A stretch of 64,000 nt of DNA from DAOTXL01 sp034435455 (GTDB lineage: Bacteria; Chloroflexota; Anaerolineae; JAAYZQ01), in assembly GCA_034435455.1 (NCBI GenBank), contig DAOTXL010000092.1, positions 55,180 to 119,179 on the forward strand. The letters run 5' to 3'. The translations under genes and the position numbers were made by a program. Positions 44,101 to 51,706 of this stretch are shown here, piece by piece. Positions within the stretch are counted from its first letter, which is position 1. Every line of letters starts with the position of its first letter. The notes under the pieces were generated by a model. It saw only the letters and a program-made list of their open reading frames with translations, did not search any database and had not been told where the DNA came from.

Positions 44101-45454
44101 TGCCCTGGGCGAGTACGAAAAGGCCGAGGAGCAGTATACCCGGTCCCTGGCCATTGACCGCCAATACCTGCAGACCTACCTGCTGTTGGGCGAGCTGTAC
44201 ATGCGCCAGAAAGAGTGGGACAAGGCCCTGTCTATCTACCAACAGGCCCTAGAGACAAACCCGAAATCGGCGGACCTGTATAGCGCGTTGGGCTATGTCT
44301 ACACCCAGCAGGGAGACCTGGATGCGGCCCTGCAAGCCTATGAACAGGCCGTGGAGCTGCGGCCCAAAAGCTACAACGACCGGAAGAACCTGGCCATCCT
44401 CTACCAGCAGATGGGCCGCCTGGACGATGCCATCCGCGAGGCGACCGAGGCGTACAACCTGGCCCCCGACAGCCAGAAGCAGACGATGCAGAGCTTCCTG
44501 ACGCAACTGCAGGGGAGTTCACCGGAAAGGGCACAGCAGATCCAGGAGCTGATCACCCAGGGTCGCCAGCAGATGGATGCCCAGGAGTGGGCGGCAGCCG
44601 AGGCCACCTTCAAAAAGGTGCTGGAGCTGAACCCCAACCACCCCCAGGCCCACAGTGCCCTGGCCTACATCTATGCCAAACAGGGCCGGACCGATGAGGC
44701 GATTGCCGAGAACCTGACCGTGATCGGGCTGGCACCCAACGATTACAACAGCCACAAGAACCTGGGGATCCTCTACAATCAAAAAGGGCAGATCCCCGAG
44801 GCGATTGCCGCCCTCGAGAAGGCACTGGCCCTGGCCCCGGAGGCGGATAAGCCGGCCCTCCAGACCTTCCTGGACCAGTTGAAGCAGGCGCAGGGGCAGG
44901 TCTCGCCCACCGCCGAGCCCACGGTGCGGGCCGGCGACCTGCCGCCGCAGGAGCGCAACAACCTGTACAGCGCGCCCCCCGCCATGGCCATTGACCCCCA
45001 GAAATCGTACCGGGCGACGATTGTTACCGCCAGGGGCAACATCGTCATCCGGCTGGAGGCGGCCCGGGCTCCCCAGACGGTCAACAACTTTGTCTATCTG
45101 GCCCGGCAGGGTTTTTACGACGGATTGACCTTCCACCGGGTGGAAAAGCAGCCCGGCTTTTCCCTCATCCAGGGCGGCGATCCCCTCGGCAACGGCACCG
45201 GCGGGCCGGGGTACACCGTGCCGGCGGAGATCGGGTTGTCCCACAACGAAGGGGCGATCGCCACCGCCCGGACCTCGGACCAGGTGAACCCGCAGCGGGC
45301 CTCGTCGGGCAGCCAGTTCTACATCTGCCTGGAGCCGATCCACCAGCTCGATGGCGCCTATACCGTTTTCGGTTATGTGGTCGAGGGTCTGGAGGTGGCC
45401 AAACAGATCGCCGTCGGCGACAAGATTCTGACCATCTTGATCACTGAAGAGTAA
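41129..45454 (+). CDS. O-antigen ligase/polymerase - TPR - cyclophilin fusion
   Basis: The product has 1441 residues in three parts. Residues about 1-610 hold many hydrophobic segments and the Wzy/WaaL loop (GYGPESMYVAYNRFY, then RSHNETFDALVQTGGVG) typical of O-antigen ligases. A Pro/Ala/Arg linker follows (about 628-665), with further membrane segments to about 850. Residues about 855-1260 are TPR units (NAQLYDEWGQTYFALGEYEK, ADLYSALGYVYTQQGDLDAA). Residues about 1290-1441 form a cyclophilin-type peptidyl-prolyl isomerase with FHRVEKQPGF, LIQGGDPLGNGTGGPG and LDGAYTVFGYV. Ligase-TPR fusions are known in Chloroflexota; adding an isomerase is unusual. The TPR and isomerase parts are probably extracytoplasmic and may organise or fold glycan-acceptor proteins. 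Confidence 0.87.
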   Translation: MRTRLSLFCDKVIEAGWLAAAIIVPLFFNIYSQRVFEPDKLSLLRSIALVMGVAWLIRRVEDRRFHQAEGKPQAPGPSLAQRVLKTPLVLPTLLLVVVYILSTALSVVPRVSLAGSYQRLQGTYTTFSYIVIFFLLLEGLRTKRQLDRLLTAMVLVSFPIALYGMVQHFGLDPLPWGGNVTRRVASNMGNAIFVAAFLIMVVPLTLSRLFENWQQVVQGLGKGDRILAIVLPLAFMAMVGFAWILELPFPPAKPLYFWTSLFASLLFVLAMLAFAYYLRKPATRLLLLAGYSIILIVQIICIFYTQSRGPWLGLLGGVFFYFALLGLIRRRIWLTWAMALFALVVGTALVLFNSLQSPALEALREKPYIGRLGKVLQTEEGTGKVRILIWQGAVQMISPHPPLEYPTEEGTPRPDPFNAVRPIIGYGPESMYVAYNRFYQPDLAHYERRNASPDRSHNETFDALVQTGGVGFVVYMLLFGSVFYYGLKWLGFIRSRRQGWAFAGLWIGGGLVGALGAWAWRGLPYLGVGIPLGVMGGLAVYLAAFMVMLTAISLMNRRKKGKMREVPVLGGRYSLWMLALVAAVVAHFIEIHFGIAIAATRTYFWTLAALMVAIGTRLALQPAEGEAPAAEEPPPAAEAPPAPRRRRRGTAPTPPSRPQARGRDWQGALLVLTVTAILILSTMLFDFTTIQQNNPGVLATIWRSLTQSEGKTSPVMLALFLTTWSMIGLVGLGQLATQEESAGKSRQEWWTAVGLFALISFGGALLFALPHTTRLRPVTITSPDAPNPLVNTITFYYLFVLLIILSLAAVLTFLFHRPTHPWRWGGGLADIGVVALGVILPVVAALLIAATNLNIVRADILYKQGLSSERAEQWDGAIFFYDKAVQTAPKEDFYYLFLGRAYMEKGKDAQGDTREKLLSQSETMLKKAREIAPLNTDHSANLARLHRTWGGLVQGDPRVQHLNKALDYYADALSLSPNNAQLYDEWGQTYFALGEYEKAEEQYTRSLAIDRQYLQTYLLLGELYMRQKEWDKALSIYQQALETNPKSADLYSALGYVYTQQGDLDAALQAYEQAVELRPKSYNDRKNLAILYQQMGRLDDAIREATEAYNLAPDSQKQTMQSFLTQLQGSSPERAQQIQELITQGRQQMDAQEWAAAEATFKKVLELNPNHPQAHSALAYIYAKQGRTDEAIAENLTVIGLAPNDYNSHKNLGILYNQKGQIPEAIAALEKALALAPEADKPALQTFLDQLKQAQGQVSPTAEPTVRAGDLPPQERNNLYSAPPAMAIDPQKSYRATIVTARGNIVIRLEAARAPQTVNNFVYLARQGFYDGLTFHRVEKQPGFSLIQGGDPLGNGTGGPGYTVPAEIGLSHNEGAIATARTSDQVNPQRASSGSQFYICLEPIHQLDGAYTVFGYVVEGLEVAKQIAVGDKILTILITEE

Positions 45455-45468
45455 AGTCGGAGCCACGG

Positions 45469-46521
45469 ATGACAACTACCTTTTTGCTCATCTTTGCCAG
45501 CGCCCTGGTGCTGGCCGTAGGCGGCACGCCCGTGGTGCGGTACGTGGCGCTGCGCCTGGGGGTTGTGGACCGGCCCAGCGCCCGCAAGATCCACCTGAAC
45601 CCCATCCCGCTGCTGGGGGGAGTGGCGATCTATGGCGCCTTTATCGCCGCAGTGCTGATCTTTGGCAACCGCTTCCGCCTCCACGAACTGGTCAGCATCC
45701 TGGTGGGGGCCAGTCTGATGTCGTTCCTGGGGCTATGGGACGACCGGCGCAGCCTGAGTCCATTTTTCAAGCTGATCGGCCAGTTCGCCGCGGCCTCGAT
45801 CCTGGTGTTCACCGGCGTGCGGATCGGCCTCTTTCGCTGGGAGCCGGTCAACATCGTCGTCACTCTGGGCTGGATGGTGGTTATCACCAACGCCTTGAAT
45901 CTGTTGGACAACATGGATGGCCTGTCGGGAGGGGTGGGGGCGACGGCGGCCATCTTTTTCCTGCTGCTGGCAGCGATGAACCGTCAATACCTGGTGGGGG
46001 CGTTGTCGGCGGCACTGGTGGGGGCCTGCCTGGGGTTCCTGGTCTACAACTTTAATCCGGCCACGATCTTTATGGGCGATGCCGGCAGCCTGTTCCTGGG
46101 TTTCATTCTGGCGGCGGTGGGCATCAAGCTGCGTTTTCCCGACAACCTGGAGATCGTCACCTGGATGGTGCCGGTGTTGATCCTGGGCCTGCCGCTGTTC
46201 GATACGACGTTGGTCATCCTCTCCCGGCTGCGGCGTGGCCTGAACCCGTTGACCACGCCGGGCAAGGACCACGTTTCGCACCGGCTGGTGGCGATGGGCT
46301 ATACCCGGCGCGAGGCAGTGCTCATCTGCTACCTCATCTGTGCCGGATTGGGGGTGATTGCCCTGTTTGTCACCCAGGCCAGCATCGTCGAGGGCTATGT
46401 GGTGGGGGGCGTGGTGCTCCTGACGGCGTTATGGGGCCTGTGGCGGCTGGAACGGGTGGACTTTCCGGGGAAAGAGGTGCAGGGCAGTTTCCTGAAATGG
46501 AAAAGGGCAAGCCGGCCATGA
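45469..46521 (+). CDS. UDP-GlcNAc:undecaprenyl-P GlcNAc-1-P transferase family (WecA/TagO)
   Basis: This 350-residue membrane protein has about 10-11 segments. Family motifs include VDRPSARKIHLNPIPLLGGV, LGLWDDRRSLSPFFKLIGQF (the Asp pair), NALNLLDNMDGLSGG (catalytic Asp/Asn) and FMGDAGSLFLGF. The loop DHVSHRLVAMGY carries the conserved His. It transfers HexNAc-1-P to undecaprenyl phosphate and probably initiates glycan assembly for the locus. MraY is less likely because of the glycan context. The stop overlaps the VTT protein start. Confidence 0.92.
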   Translation: MTTTFLLIFASALVLAVGGTPVVRYVALRLGVVDRPSARKIHLNPIPLLGGVAIYGAFIAAVLIFGNRFRLHELVSILVGASLMSFLGLWDDRRSLSPFFKLIGQFAAASILVFTGVRIGLFRWEPVNIVVTLGWMVVITNALNLLDNMDGLSGGVGATAAIFFLLLAAMNRQYLVGALSAALVGACLGFLVYNFNPATIFMGDAGSLFLGFILAAVGIKLRFPDNLEIVTWMVPVLILGLPLFDTTLVILSRLRRGLNPLTTPGKDHVSHRLVAMGYTRREAVLICYLICAGLGVIALFVTQASIVEGYVVGGVVLLTALWGLWRLERVDFPGKEVQGSFLKWKRASRP

Positions 46522-47081
46522 CCGGGACGCCGCCGGCCAGAACATTCTGGACAGGCAGGCCTTTTCGCTTCCTGGTCGTGATCCTGGTCCTGGGCCTCAG
46601 TGTGGCCATCTTTCTCTTCCGCCACCGCTTTGCCGAACTGGCTGCGGTCGGCTATCCCGGCATTTTCCTGGTAAGCCTGTTGGGCAATGCGACGATTGTC
46701 CTGCCCGCGCCCAGCCTGGCGCTGGTCTTTGCGATGGGCAGCGCCCTGCCGCCGCCCCTGGTGGGCCTGGCGGCCGGCGCCGGAGAGGCGCTGGGCGAGC
46801 TGACCGGCTATGCGGCCGGCTTTGGCGGGCGGGTGGTCATCGAAAACGAGGAGAGGTACAGGCGCCTGGTAGCCTGGATGCAGCGGGCGGGGGGGCCGAC
46901 CATTTTTGTACTGTCCCTGATCCCCACCCCCTTTTTTGACCTGGCCGGCATCGCCGCCGGGACATTGCGCTATCCGCTGCGGCGTTTCCTGCTCTTTTGC
47001 TGGCTGGGCAAGACGATCAAGACGACGCTGGTGGCCTGGGCCGGCGCCCGGTCGTGGACCCTCATCGAGCCGCTTCTGTAG
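46518..47081 (+). CDS. VTT domain (SNARE-associated/DedA-like) membrane protein
   Basis: This 187-residue membrane protein has the central VTT region (VGYPGIFLVSLLGNATIVLP, then GAGEALGELTGYAAGFGGR) with conserved Gly, Pro and Glu positions, and a final YPLRRFLLFCWLGKTIKT segment. VTT proteins include lipid scramblases and the undecaprenyl-phosphate recyclers of the DedA family. Beside a WecA-type gene, recycling of the polyprenyl carrier would make sense; this is inference. ATG 46518 overlaps the upstream stop by four bases; ATG 46497 is possible. Confidence 0.83.
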   Translation: MTGTPPARTFWTGRPFRFLVVILVLGLSVAIFLFRHRFAELAAVGYPGIFLVSLLGNATIVLPAPSLALVFAMGSALPPPLVGLAAGAGEALGELTGYAAGFGGRVVIENEERYRRLVAWMQRAGGPTIFVLSLIPTPFFDLAGIAAGTLRYPLRRFLLFCWLGKTIKTTLVAWAGARSWTLIEPLL

Positions 47082-47105
47082 GACGGCCTTTCCAGGCCGT
47101 CCTAC
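47078..47105. terminator. Perfect 12-bp hairpin between convergent genes
   Basis: GTAGGACGGCCT (47078-47089) and AGGCCGTCCTAC (47094-47105) pair perfectly around a TTCC loop. The stop codon of the VTT gene lies inside the left arm, and the convergent MBL gene ends 3 bp after the right arm. No T-run follows, so termination would rely on the stem alone. A related degenerate copy sits at 20166-20190. Confidence 0.75.
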
Positions 47106-47107
47106 AC

Positions 47108-47818
47108 CTATATTTCCACCATCTCCAACGGGCGGGTGGTGCCAAGGAGGGTGCCCAGTTCGGCCTTTTGGATCGCCTCGGAGAGGCGGCGAGGGGTGCC
47201 CCGGAAGTAGAGGAACGGCCCCAGGGTCATGCCGCTGTAGTGGGTCGGCACCACCACCCGCGGCTCGCCCAGCAGCCGCAGGGCCTGCGGCGCTTTCCTC
47301 GGCCCGATATGACCGATGGGCAGGCCCAACACCCGCAGGTCGCCGATCGGCAAAAAGACGGCATCCAGGTGCCACCGCCGCCCGATCTCGCGGAACAGGT
47401 CCCGGTCCAGTGAGGTATCGCCGGCGAAATAGACGGTGCGGTCCCCCTCGACGACCAGGCCCAGCTCACCGCCGCTGTGCACCGCCGGCACAGCCGTCAG
47501 GCGGATTCCTTTGATCTCGTCTGTTTCCCACGCCTGCACGCCGCGCAACGCCCGCAACCCCAGCCGGGCAGCCTTGTCCACCTTGTCGGCGGGCATCCAC
47601 ACCGGCGTGTCGGGGTCCAGCCGCTTCAGCACCGAGGGCGCAAAGTGATCCACGTGGGTGTGAGAGATGAACACAAAATCGGGGCGGGGCATCCGGTCGA
47701 AGGTGTAGGACCTGGGCGCCTGAGGAACACCCAGCATCTGGAACACCGGGTCGGTGACGAGGGTCAACCCTGCCGTCTCGATGAGGGTCATGGACCAGCG
47801 GATGTAGGTCAGTTTCAT
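47108..47818 (-). CDS. MBL-fold metal-dependent hydrolase (UlaG-like)
   Basis: This 236-residue beta-lactamase-fold protein has the metal-binding motif HTHVDHF (about residues 53-59), a later His in AVPAVHSGGELG, Asp in YFAGDTSLDRDLF and a terminal His in VVPTHYSGM. This is the pattern of the UlaG/YtnP-like group of small MBL hydrolases, which cleave phosphodiester, lactone or N-acyl bonds. The substrate is unknown. It follows the tryptophanase gene with no gap, so co-transcription is likely. Confidence 0.88.
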   Translation of the reverse strand: MKLTYIRWSMTLIETAGLTLVTDPVFQMLGVPQAPRSYTFDRMPRPDFVFISHTHVDHFAPSVLKRLDPDTPVWMPADKVDKAARLGLRALRGVQAWETDEIKGIRLTAVPAVHSGGELGLVVEGDRTVYFAGDTSLDRDLFREIGRRWHLDAVFLPIGDLRVLGLPIGHIGPRKAPQALRLLGEPRVVVPTHYSGMTLGPFLYFRGTPRRLSEAIQKAELGTLLGTTRPLEMVEI

Positions 47819-49207
47819 CTATCTCCCGTCCTGCACCAACTCAAACCGCGCCGTAAAGTGCCGCAAAAAGCGCGTCTCGTAGACGATGCGCACGCCGCGC
47901 AGCTCCTCCCGCTTTTCGTACAGGCCGATGATCGTGTCGGCCACATAGTCCAGATGCGACCGGGTATAGACCCGGCGCGGGATGGCCAGCCGCACCAGCT
48001 CCATATCGGGATAGATGGTTTCGCCTGTCTTTTCGTCTTTGTGGGCAAACATCACACTGCCGATCTCCACGGCGCGGATGCCCCCCTCCAGGTAGAGGCC
48101 GATAGCCAGGGCCTGGCCGGGGAACCGGTCACGGGGCATGTGGGGCAGGAAGCGCAACGCATCCAGGTAGACGGCGTGGCCCCCCGGCGGCTCGACGATG
48201 GGGATGCCCGCCTCCAGCAACCGGTCGGCCAGGTACTGGGTATGGGCCAGGCGATAGGCCAGATAGTCCTCGCCCAGCCCCTCCCACAGGCCACGGGCGA
48301 TGGCCTCCAGGTCGCGCCCGGCCAGCCCGCCGTAGGTGGGAAAGCCCTCGCGCAAAATAAGCTCCTGACAGGCCCGCTGGTACAGCTCCGGGTCGTTCAT
48401 GCACAAAAAACCGCCGATGTTGACCAGAGCGTCCTTCTTGGCGCTCATGGTACAGCCGTCGGCGTAGGAAAAGATCTCGCGGGCGATTTCCAGGGTGGAT
48501 TTGTCGGCATAGCCCGGCTCGCGGAGTTTGATGAAATAGGCATTTTCGGCGTAGCGGCAGGCATCAATGAAAAAGGGGATGCCATATTCGTGCAACGTCG
48601 CTGCCGTGTCGCGGATGTTCTGCATCGAGACCGGCTGGCCGCCGCCCGAATTGTTGGTGATGGTGATCATCCCCAGGGGGATGTTGCGCGGGCCGACCCG
48701 CTCGATAAAGGCCCGCAGCCTGGCGATGTCCAGGTTGCCTTTGAACGGGTGATGACTGGTGGGGTCCTTGGCCTCCTCAATCACCAGGTCGGCAGCCACC
48801 CCCCCCCGCGCCTCGACGTTGGCCCGCGTGGTGTCAAAGTGCATGTTGCTGGGGACCTGCAGGCCGGGCTGGACCAGGATGGAAAAGAGGACGTTTTCCG
48901 CGGCGCGGCCCTGATGGGTGGGCACAAAGTAGCGAAAGCCAAAGATCTGGCGGATGGCTTCCTCCAGGTTGTAAAAGTTACGGCAACCGGCATACGATTC
49001 GTCGCCGCGCATCAGGCCCGCCCACTGGTTGTCGCTCATGGCCGAGGTGCCGGAATCGGTCAACAGGTCAATATAGATATCCTCAGCTTTGAGAAGGAAG
49101 GGGTTGTAGCCTGCCTCAGCCAGCAGCGCTTCTCGCTCCTGGCGGGTGGTCATTCGGATCGGCTCGACCATTTTGATGCGAAAGGGTTCGGGTATAAATC
49201 TAGCCAT
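47819..49207 (-). CDS. tnaA: Tryptophanase (tyrosine phenol-lyase family)
   Basis: This 462-residue PLP beta-eliminating lyase opens with PEPFRIKMVEPIRMTTRQER and keeps DIYIDLLTDSGT, VPTHQGRAAENVL, NNSGGGQPVSMQNI and the PLP-lysine segment CTMSAKKDALVN (Lys258). Tyrosine phenol-lyase has an Arg in the C-terminal MERG motif; here the segment reads IRAVEIGSVMF, as in tryptophanase, so indole formation from Trp is favoured. Some stretches are nonetheless closer to tyrosine phenol-lyase. No TnaC-like leader with a key Trp was found upstream. Confidence 0.85.
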   Translation of the reverse strand: MARFIPEPFRIKMVEPIRMTTRQEREALLAEAGYNPFLLKAEDIYIDLLTDSGTSAMSDNQWAGLMRGDESYAGCRNFYNLEEAIRQIFGFRYFVPTHQGRAAENVLFSILVQPGLQVPSNMHFDTTRANVEARGGVAADLVIEEAKDPTSHHPFKGNLDIARLRAFIERVGPRNIPLGMITITNNSGGGQPVSMQNIRDTAATLHEYGIPFFIDACRYAENAYFIKLREPGYADKSTLEIAREIFSYADGCTMSAKKDALVNIGGFLCMNDPELYQRACQELILREGFPTYGGLAGRDLEAIARGLWEGLGEDYLAYRLAHTQYLADRLLEAGIPIVEPPGGHAVYLDALRFLPHMPRDRFPGQALAIGLYLEGGIRAVEIGSVMFAHKDEKTGETIYPDMELVRLAIPRRVYTRSHLDYVADTIIGLYEKREELRGVRIVYETRFLRHFTARFELVQDGR

Positions 49208-49316
49208 CGGTCATCTCCAGCGCCGGGTTGGGAATGGGAAGCCACTCGTATCGGTTTTCATCATCGGCCAGCGCCCCCAGGTCATCCACGGTCCACGGCC
49301 GGCCGCCGCCCACCAT
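49200..49316 (-). pseudogene. Uma2-family N-terminal remnant
   Basis: A 38-codon ORF upstream of and overlapping the tryptophanase start encodes GRPWTVDDLGALADDENRYE, which closely follows the opening of Uma2/DUF820 putative endonucleases (xxYTVEDLxxLPDDGxRYE). The rest of the ~190-residue domain is absent. The frame extends upstream without recognisable sequence. It is probably a deletion remnant now fused to the leader of the tryptophanase gene. Confidence 0.5.
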
Positions 49317-49491
49317 GCGAATCGGCACTTGTAAAATCTGCCAGAAGCCGCGGTTGCTATCCACTACAAAGGTGCGTGAAACACAAGGTGTCGAGCAAAA
49401 GCGCCAGGCACCTGGGTGGGCTATCCACCTGCAGCCGATTGTATCACATCTTGGTGCGATATGCAACCTGCGATCCAGAAGGAAGAAGGAA

Positions 49492-50406
49492 TTACCGTTC
49501 CCCGGCCAGCATCCGGCAATAACTGTCGTAGCGTTCCCGGCTGATGGCCCCTGCTGCGACGGCAGCTTTTACGGCACACCCCGGCTCGTGGGTGTGGGTG
49601 CAGCTCGAAAAACGGCAGTCGCTCAGGTAGGGGCGCATTTCGACGAAATGCCAGGCCAGCTCCTCCGGCTCGATGTCGAAAAAGCCGGCTTCCCGCAGAC
49701 CAGGAGTATCGGCCACATAGCCGCCCCCCTCTAACGGCCAGAGGCGCACGGCGACGGTGGTGTGACGGCCCTTGCCGGTGGCTTCGCTGATCTCCCGCAC
49801 CGCCAGCCCCAGGTCCGGCTGGATGGCGTTGAGCAGGCTGCTCTTGCCCACCCCCGATGGACCCGATAGGACGCTCAGGCGGCCGATCAGCCGCTGGCGC
49901 AGCTCCGCCACGCCCTGGCCGGTGCGGGCGCTGGTATAGAGCACCGGATAGCCGATCGCCTCGTACACGCCCCAAAGTTCGCGGGCCGGGCCGATGTCGT
50001 CGAGCAGGTCCACTTTGTTGGCACAGATCACCGCCGGCAGGTCGTTATTCTCGGCGATGACCAGCAACCGGTCGAGCAGGCGCAAATGGGGGTCGGGTTC
50101 GCGCACGGAAAAGATAAACACCACCTGATCGGGGTTGGCGACGATCACGTCCTCGACCGGCATCGGTTGGGGACCGGGCCGCCGACGGCTCAACTGCGTC
50201 TGGCGGGGCAACACCTCCTCAATGACCCCCCGGCCGGGCCGGGTGGGCCGCCAGCGGACGTAATCGCCGGTGGCGATCAGGTCGGTGGACAGCCGCTCCC
50301 TCTTTAACCTGCCCCGCACGTGGCAGGTGACGAGGCTATCCCCATCCTGCACTCGATGGCGACCGCTGCGAGCCTGAAGGACAATGCCGGTTCTCAGGTC
50401 AGACAC
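49492..50406 (-). CDS. rsgA: Ribosome small subunit-dependent GTPase RsgA
   Basis: This 304-residue circularly permuted GTPase has an N-terminal OB fold (GIVLQARSGRHRVQ), then NKVDLLDD (G4), SARTG (G5), GPSGVGKSSLLNAI (G1), the TTVAVRL switch, DTPGLREAGF (G3) and a C-terminal zinc knuckle CRFSSCTHTHEPGC. RsgA matures the 30S subunit. GTG 50406 gives the usual N-terminus, although its ribosome-binding site is weak; an ATG at 50526 would add 40 unrelated residues. Confidence 0.93.
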   Translation of the reverse strand: MSDLRTGIVLQARSGRHRVQDGDSLVTCHVRGRLKRERLSTDLIATGDYVRWRPTRPGRGVIEEVLPRQTQLSRRRPGPQPMPVEDVIVANPDQVVFIFSVREPDPHLRLLDRLLVIAENNDLPAVICANKVDLLDDIGPARELWGVYEAIGYPVLYTSARTGQGVAELRQRLIGRLSVLSGPSGVGKSSLLNAIQPDLGLAVREISEATGKGRHTTVAVRLWPLEGGGYVADTPGLREAGFFDIEPEELAWHFVEMRPYLSDCRFSSCTHTHEPGCAVKAAVAAGAISRERYDSYCRMLAGER

Positions 50407-50519
50407 GGCCCTATTTTGCCACAAAGAGCGACCGGCGTCAAACGGCCTGTGCCCGAAAAGCGCGCCATCCCGTAGGAAAACCGTCAGGCAAGCGTGGTCT
50501 GATCGTCCCCCCTCCCCAC

Positions 50520-50548
50520 TTGACATCCCTGCTCAGGTGTGCTATACT
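50520..50548 (+). promoter_or_regulatory. Sigma-70-type promoter of the padR unit
   Basis: A perfect TTGACA (50520-50525) and TATACT (50543-50548) are 17 bp apart, about 36 bp before the PadR ATG at 50585. It probably drives the exosortase unit; PadR may autoregulate here. Confidence 0.78.
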
Positions 50549-50584
50549 GGCCAATGCATAAGATAGTAAGGTAAAGGGAAGGAT

Positions 50585-50929
50585 ATGACCATCCAGGAGC
50601 AGATGCGCAAGGGGACGACAACGGTTATCATCCTCAACCTCCTGGCCGACGCCGACCGGCCCATGTATGGCTATGAGATCATCCAGGAACTGGAAAGGCG
50701 CAGCCAGGGTTCCTTCCATTTCAAAGAGGGGTTGATCTATCCCCGGCTGCACGAGCTGGAACGGCAGGGCTTGCTGCATGCCGAGTGGCGGGGGGAGGAG
50801 GGCCGCCGCCGCCGCAAGTTCTACACCATCACCGAGGCCGGGCGCCGCCGCCTGGAGCGGGAACTGCAGGGCTGGCGGACGCTCACCGAGCAGGTGAACC
50901 GGCTTCTCGGCGTCGAGGCCGGCCTATGA
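50585..50929 (+). CDS. PadR family transcriptional regulator
   Basis: This 114-residue winged-helix protein has the PadR hallmarks: MYGYEIIQELERRSQGSFHF, KEGLIYPRLHELERQGLL and RKFYTITEAGRRRL. AAGGGAAGG precedes the ATG. The following gene, with an N-terminal helical domain and C-terminal membrane segments, overlaps by four bases. PadR regulators are commonly paired with such membrane proteins and respond to envelope stress or small molecules. The promoter upstream and the exosortase genes downstream suggest it controls this unit. Confidence 0.9.
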   Translation: MTIQEQMRKGTTTVIILNLLADADRPMYGYEIIQELERRSQGSFHFKEGLIYPRLHELERQGLLHAEWRGEEGRRRRKFYTITEAGRRRLERELQGWRTLTEQVNRLLGVEAGL

Positions 50930-51405
50930 ACGACCTGGATGACATCCTGGCCCGCCTCCACGCCCAGATGGACCTGGACGCCGAAACGGAGCACGAGGTC
51001 CTGGCCGAGATCCGCGACCATCTGGAAGAGGCGGTGGCCCAGGCCCGGGCAGCCGGCCTGGATGAGAGGGCGGCGCTGGCCCAGGCTGTGGCCCGCCTGG
51101 GCCTGGAGGAGGTTGGGCGGGAGCTGCAGGCCGCCCATGCCGGTTGGGGGACGGCTGACGCGGTGATCGCTGCCGGGCTGCCGGTGCTCTGCGCCCTGGT
51201 CTTGCGCTGGCTGGCCTTTGCCCCCGACGGCACGGCGCTGGGCTGGCCCCAGCTTCTCAGCCGGCCGGCCTTCTGGATCGTGGCCGTGGGAATGCTGCTC
51301 ATCCCACTGCTCAAGTTCGAGCGCTGGCGCTATGCTCTGGCAATCTGGGTCCTCTTTTGGGGGCTGACGGTCCTGTTTGTGGCCCTGCCGGCGTTGCATT
51401 GGTGA
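50926..51405 (+). CDS. PadR-associated membrane protein (HAAS/DUF1700-like)
   Basis: This 159-residue protein starts at ATG 50926 overlapping the padR stop. The first 80 residues form a helical domain (LARLHAQMDLDAETEHEVLA, then ARLGLEEVGRELQAAHAG) resembling the small N-terminal domain that interacts with PadR repressors. Three hydrophobic segments follow (AAGLPVLCALVLRWLAFA, FWIVAVGMLLIPLL and the C-terminal ALAIWVLFWGLTVLFVALP). It may be the membrane sensor partner of PadR. Confidence 0.75.
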   Translation: MNDLDDILARLHAQMDLDAETEHEVLAEIRDHLEEAVAQARAAGLDERAALAQAVARLGLEEVGRELQAAHAGWGTADAVIAAGLPVLCALVLRWLAFAPDGTALGWPQLLSRPAFWIVAVGMLLIPLLKFERWRYALAIWVLFWGLTVLFVALPALHW

Positions 51406-51426
51406 AGGTTGGGGAGGTCAGAGGCT

Positions 51427-51693
51427 ATGAGCAGAGGCGGGACCTTTCGCAAAATCATCACCTTCCTCACCCTCCTCGCCCTTGTGTACCTGACCCTGGG
51501 CCTGGGCTTTCACCTCGGCTGGAAACAGGCCCAGGAGCTGTGCCGGGCCGAGCAGGTTGCGCGGGGGGAGTTTGTCGAGCCGGAGATGTTCCCCCTGCTC
51601 GGTGTATTCTTTGATCTGACCTGGTGGCCCGTTTACGCCGCTGCCAATCTGTACCACGATGGCACACCGTTTGCCACCCCTTGCACCCACTGA
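51427..51693 (+). CDS. Small membrane protein of unknown function
   Basis: This 88-residue protein has one strong N-terminal membrane segment (IITFLTLLALVYLTLGLGF) followed by a short hydrophilic region with Cys and acidic residues, and a second hydrophobic stretch (LLGVFFDLTWWPVYAAANL). No family is recognised. AGAGG lies shortly before ATG 51427. It sits between the PadR pair and the exosortase gene, with only 13 bp to the latter, so it belongs to the same transcription unit. Confidence 0.65.
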   Translation: MSRGGTFRKIITFLTLLALVYLTLGLGFHLGWKQAQELCRAEQVARGEFVEPEMFPLLGVFFDLTWWPVYAAANLYHDGTPFATPCTH

Positions 51694-51706
51694 CAGGAGC
51701 CGGGCC

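Noticed and set aside
41744..44242. 832-codon minus-strand ORF
   Set aside because: Opposite the ligase-TPR fusion, with low-complexity His/Gln/Gly content and no motifs; the plus strand encodes recognisable membrane and TPR segments.
47819..49207. Tyrosine phenol-lyase instead of tryptophanase
   Set aside because: The C-terminal MERG Arg that defines tyrosine phenol-lyase is replaced by the VEIGS type of tryptophanase.
47477..49522. 681-codon plus-strand ORF
   Set aside because: Antisense to the MBL hydrolase and tryptophanase genes; composition typical of a shadow.
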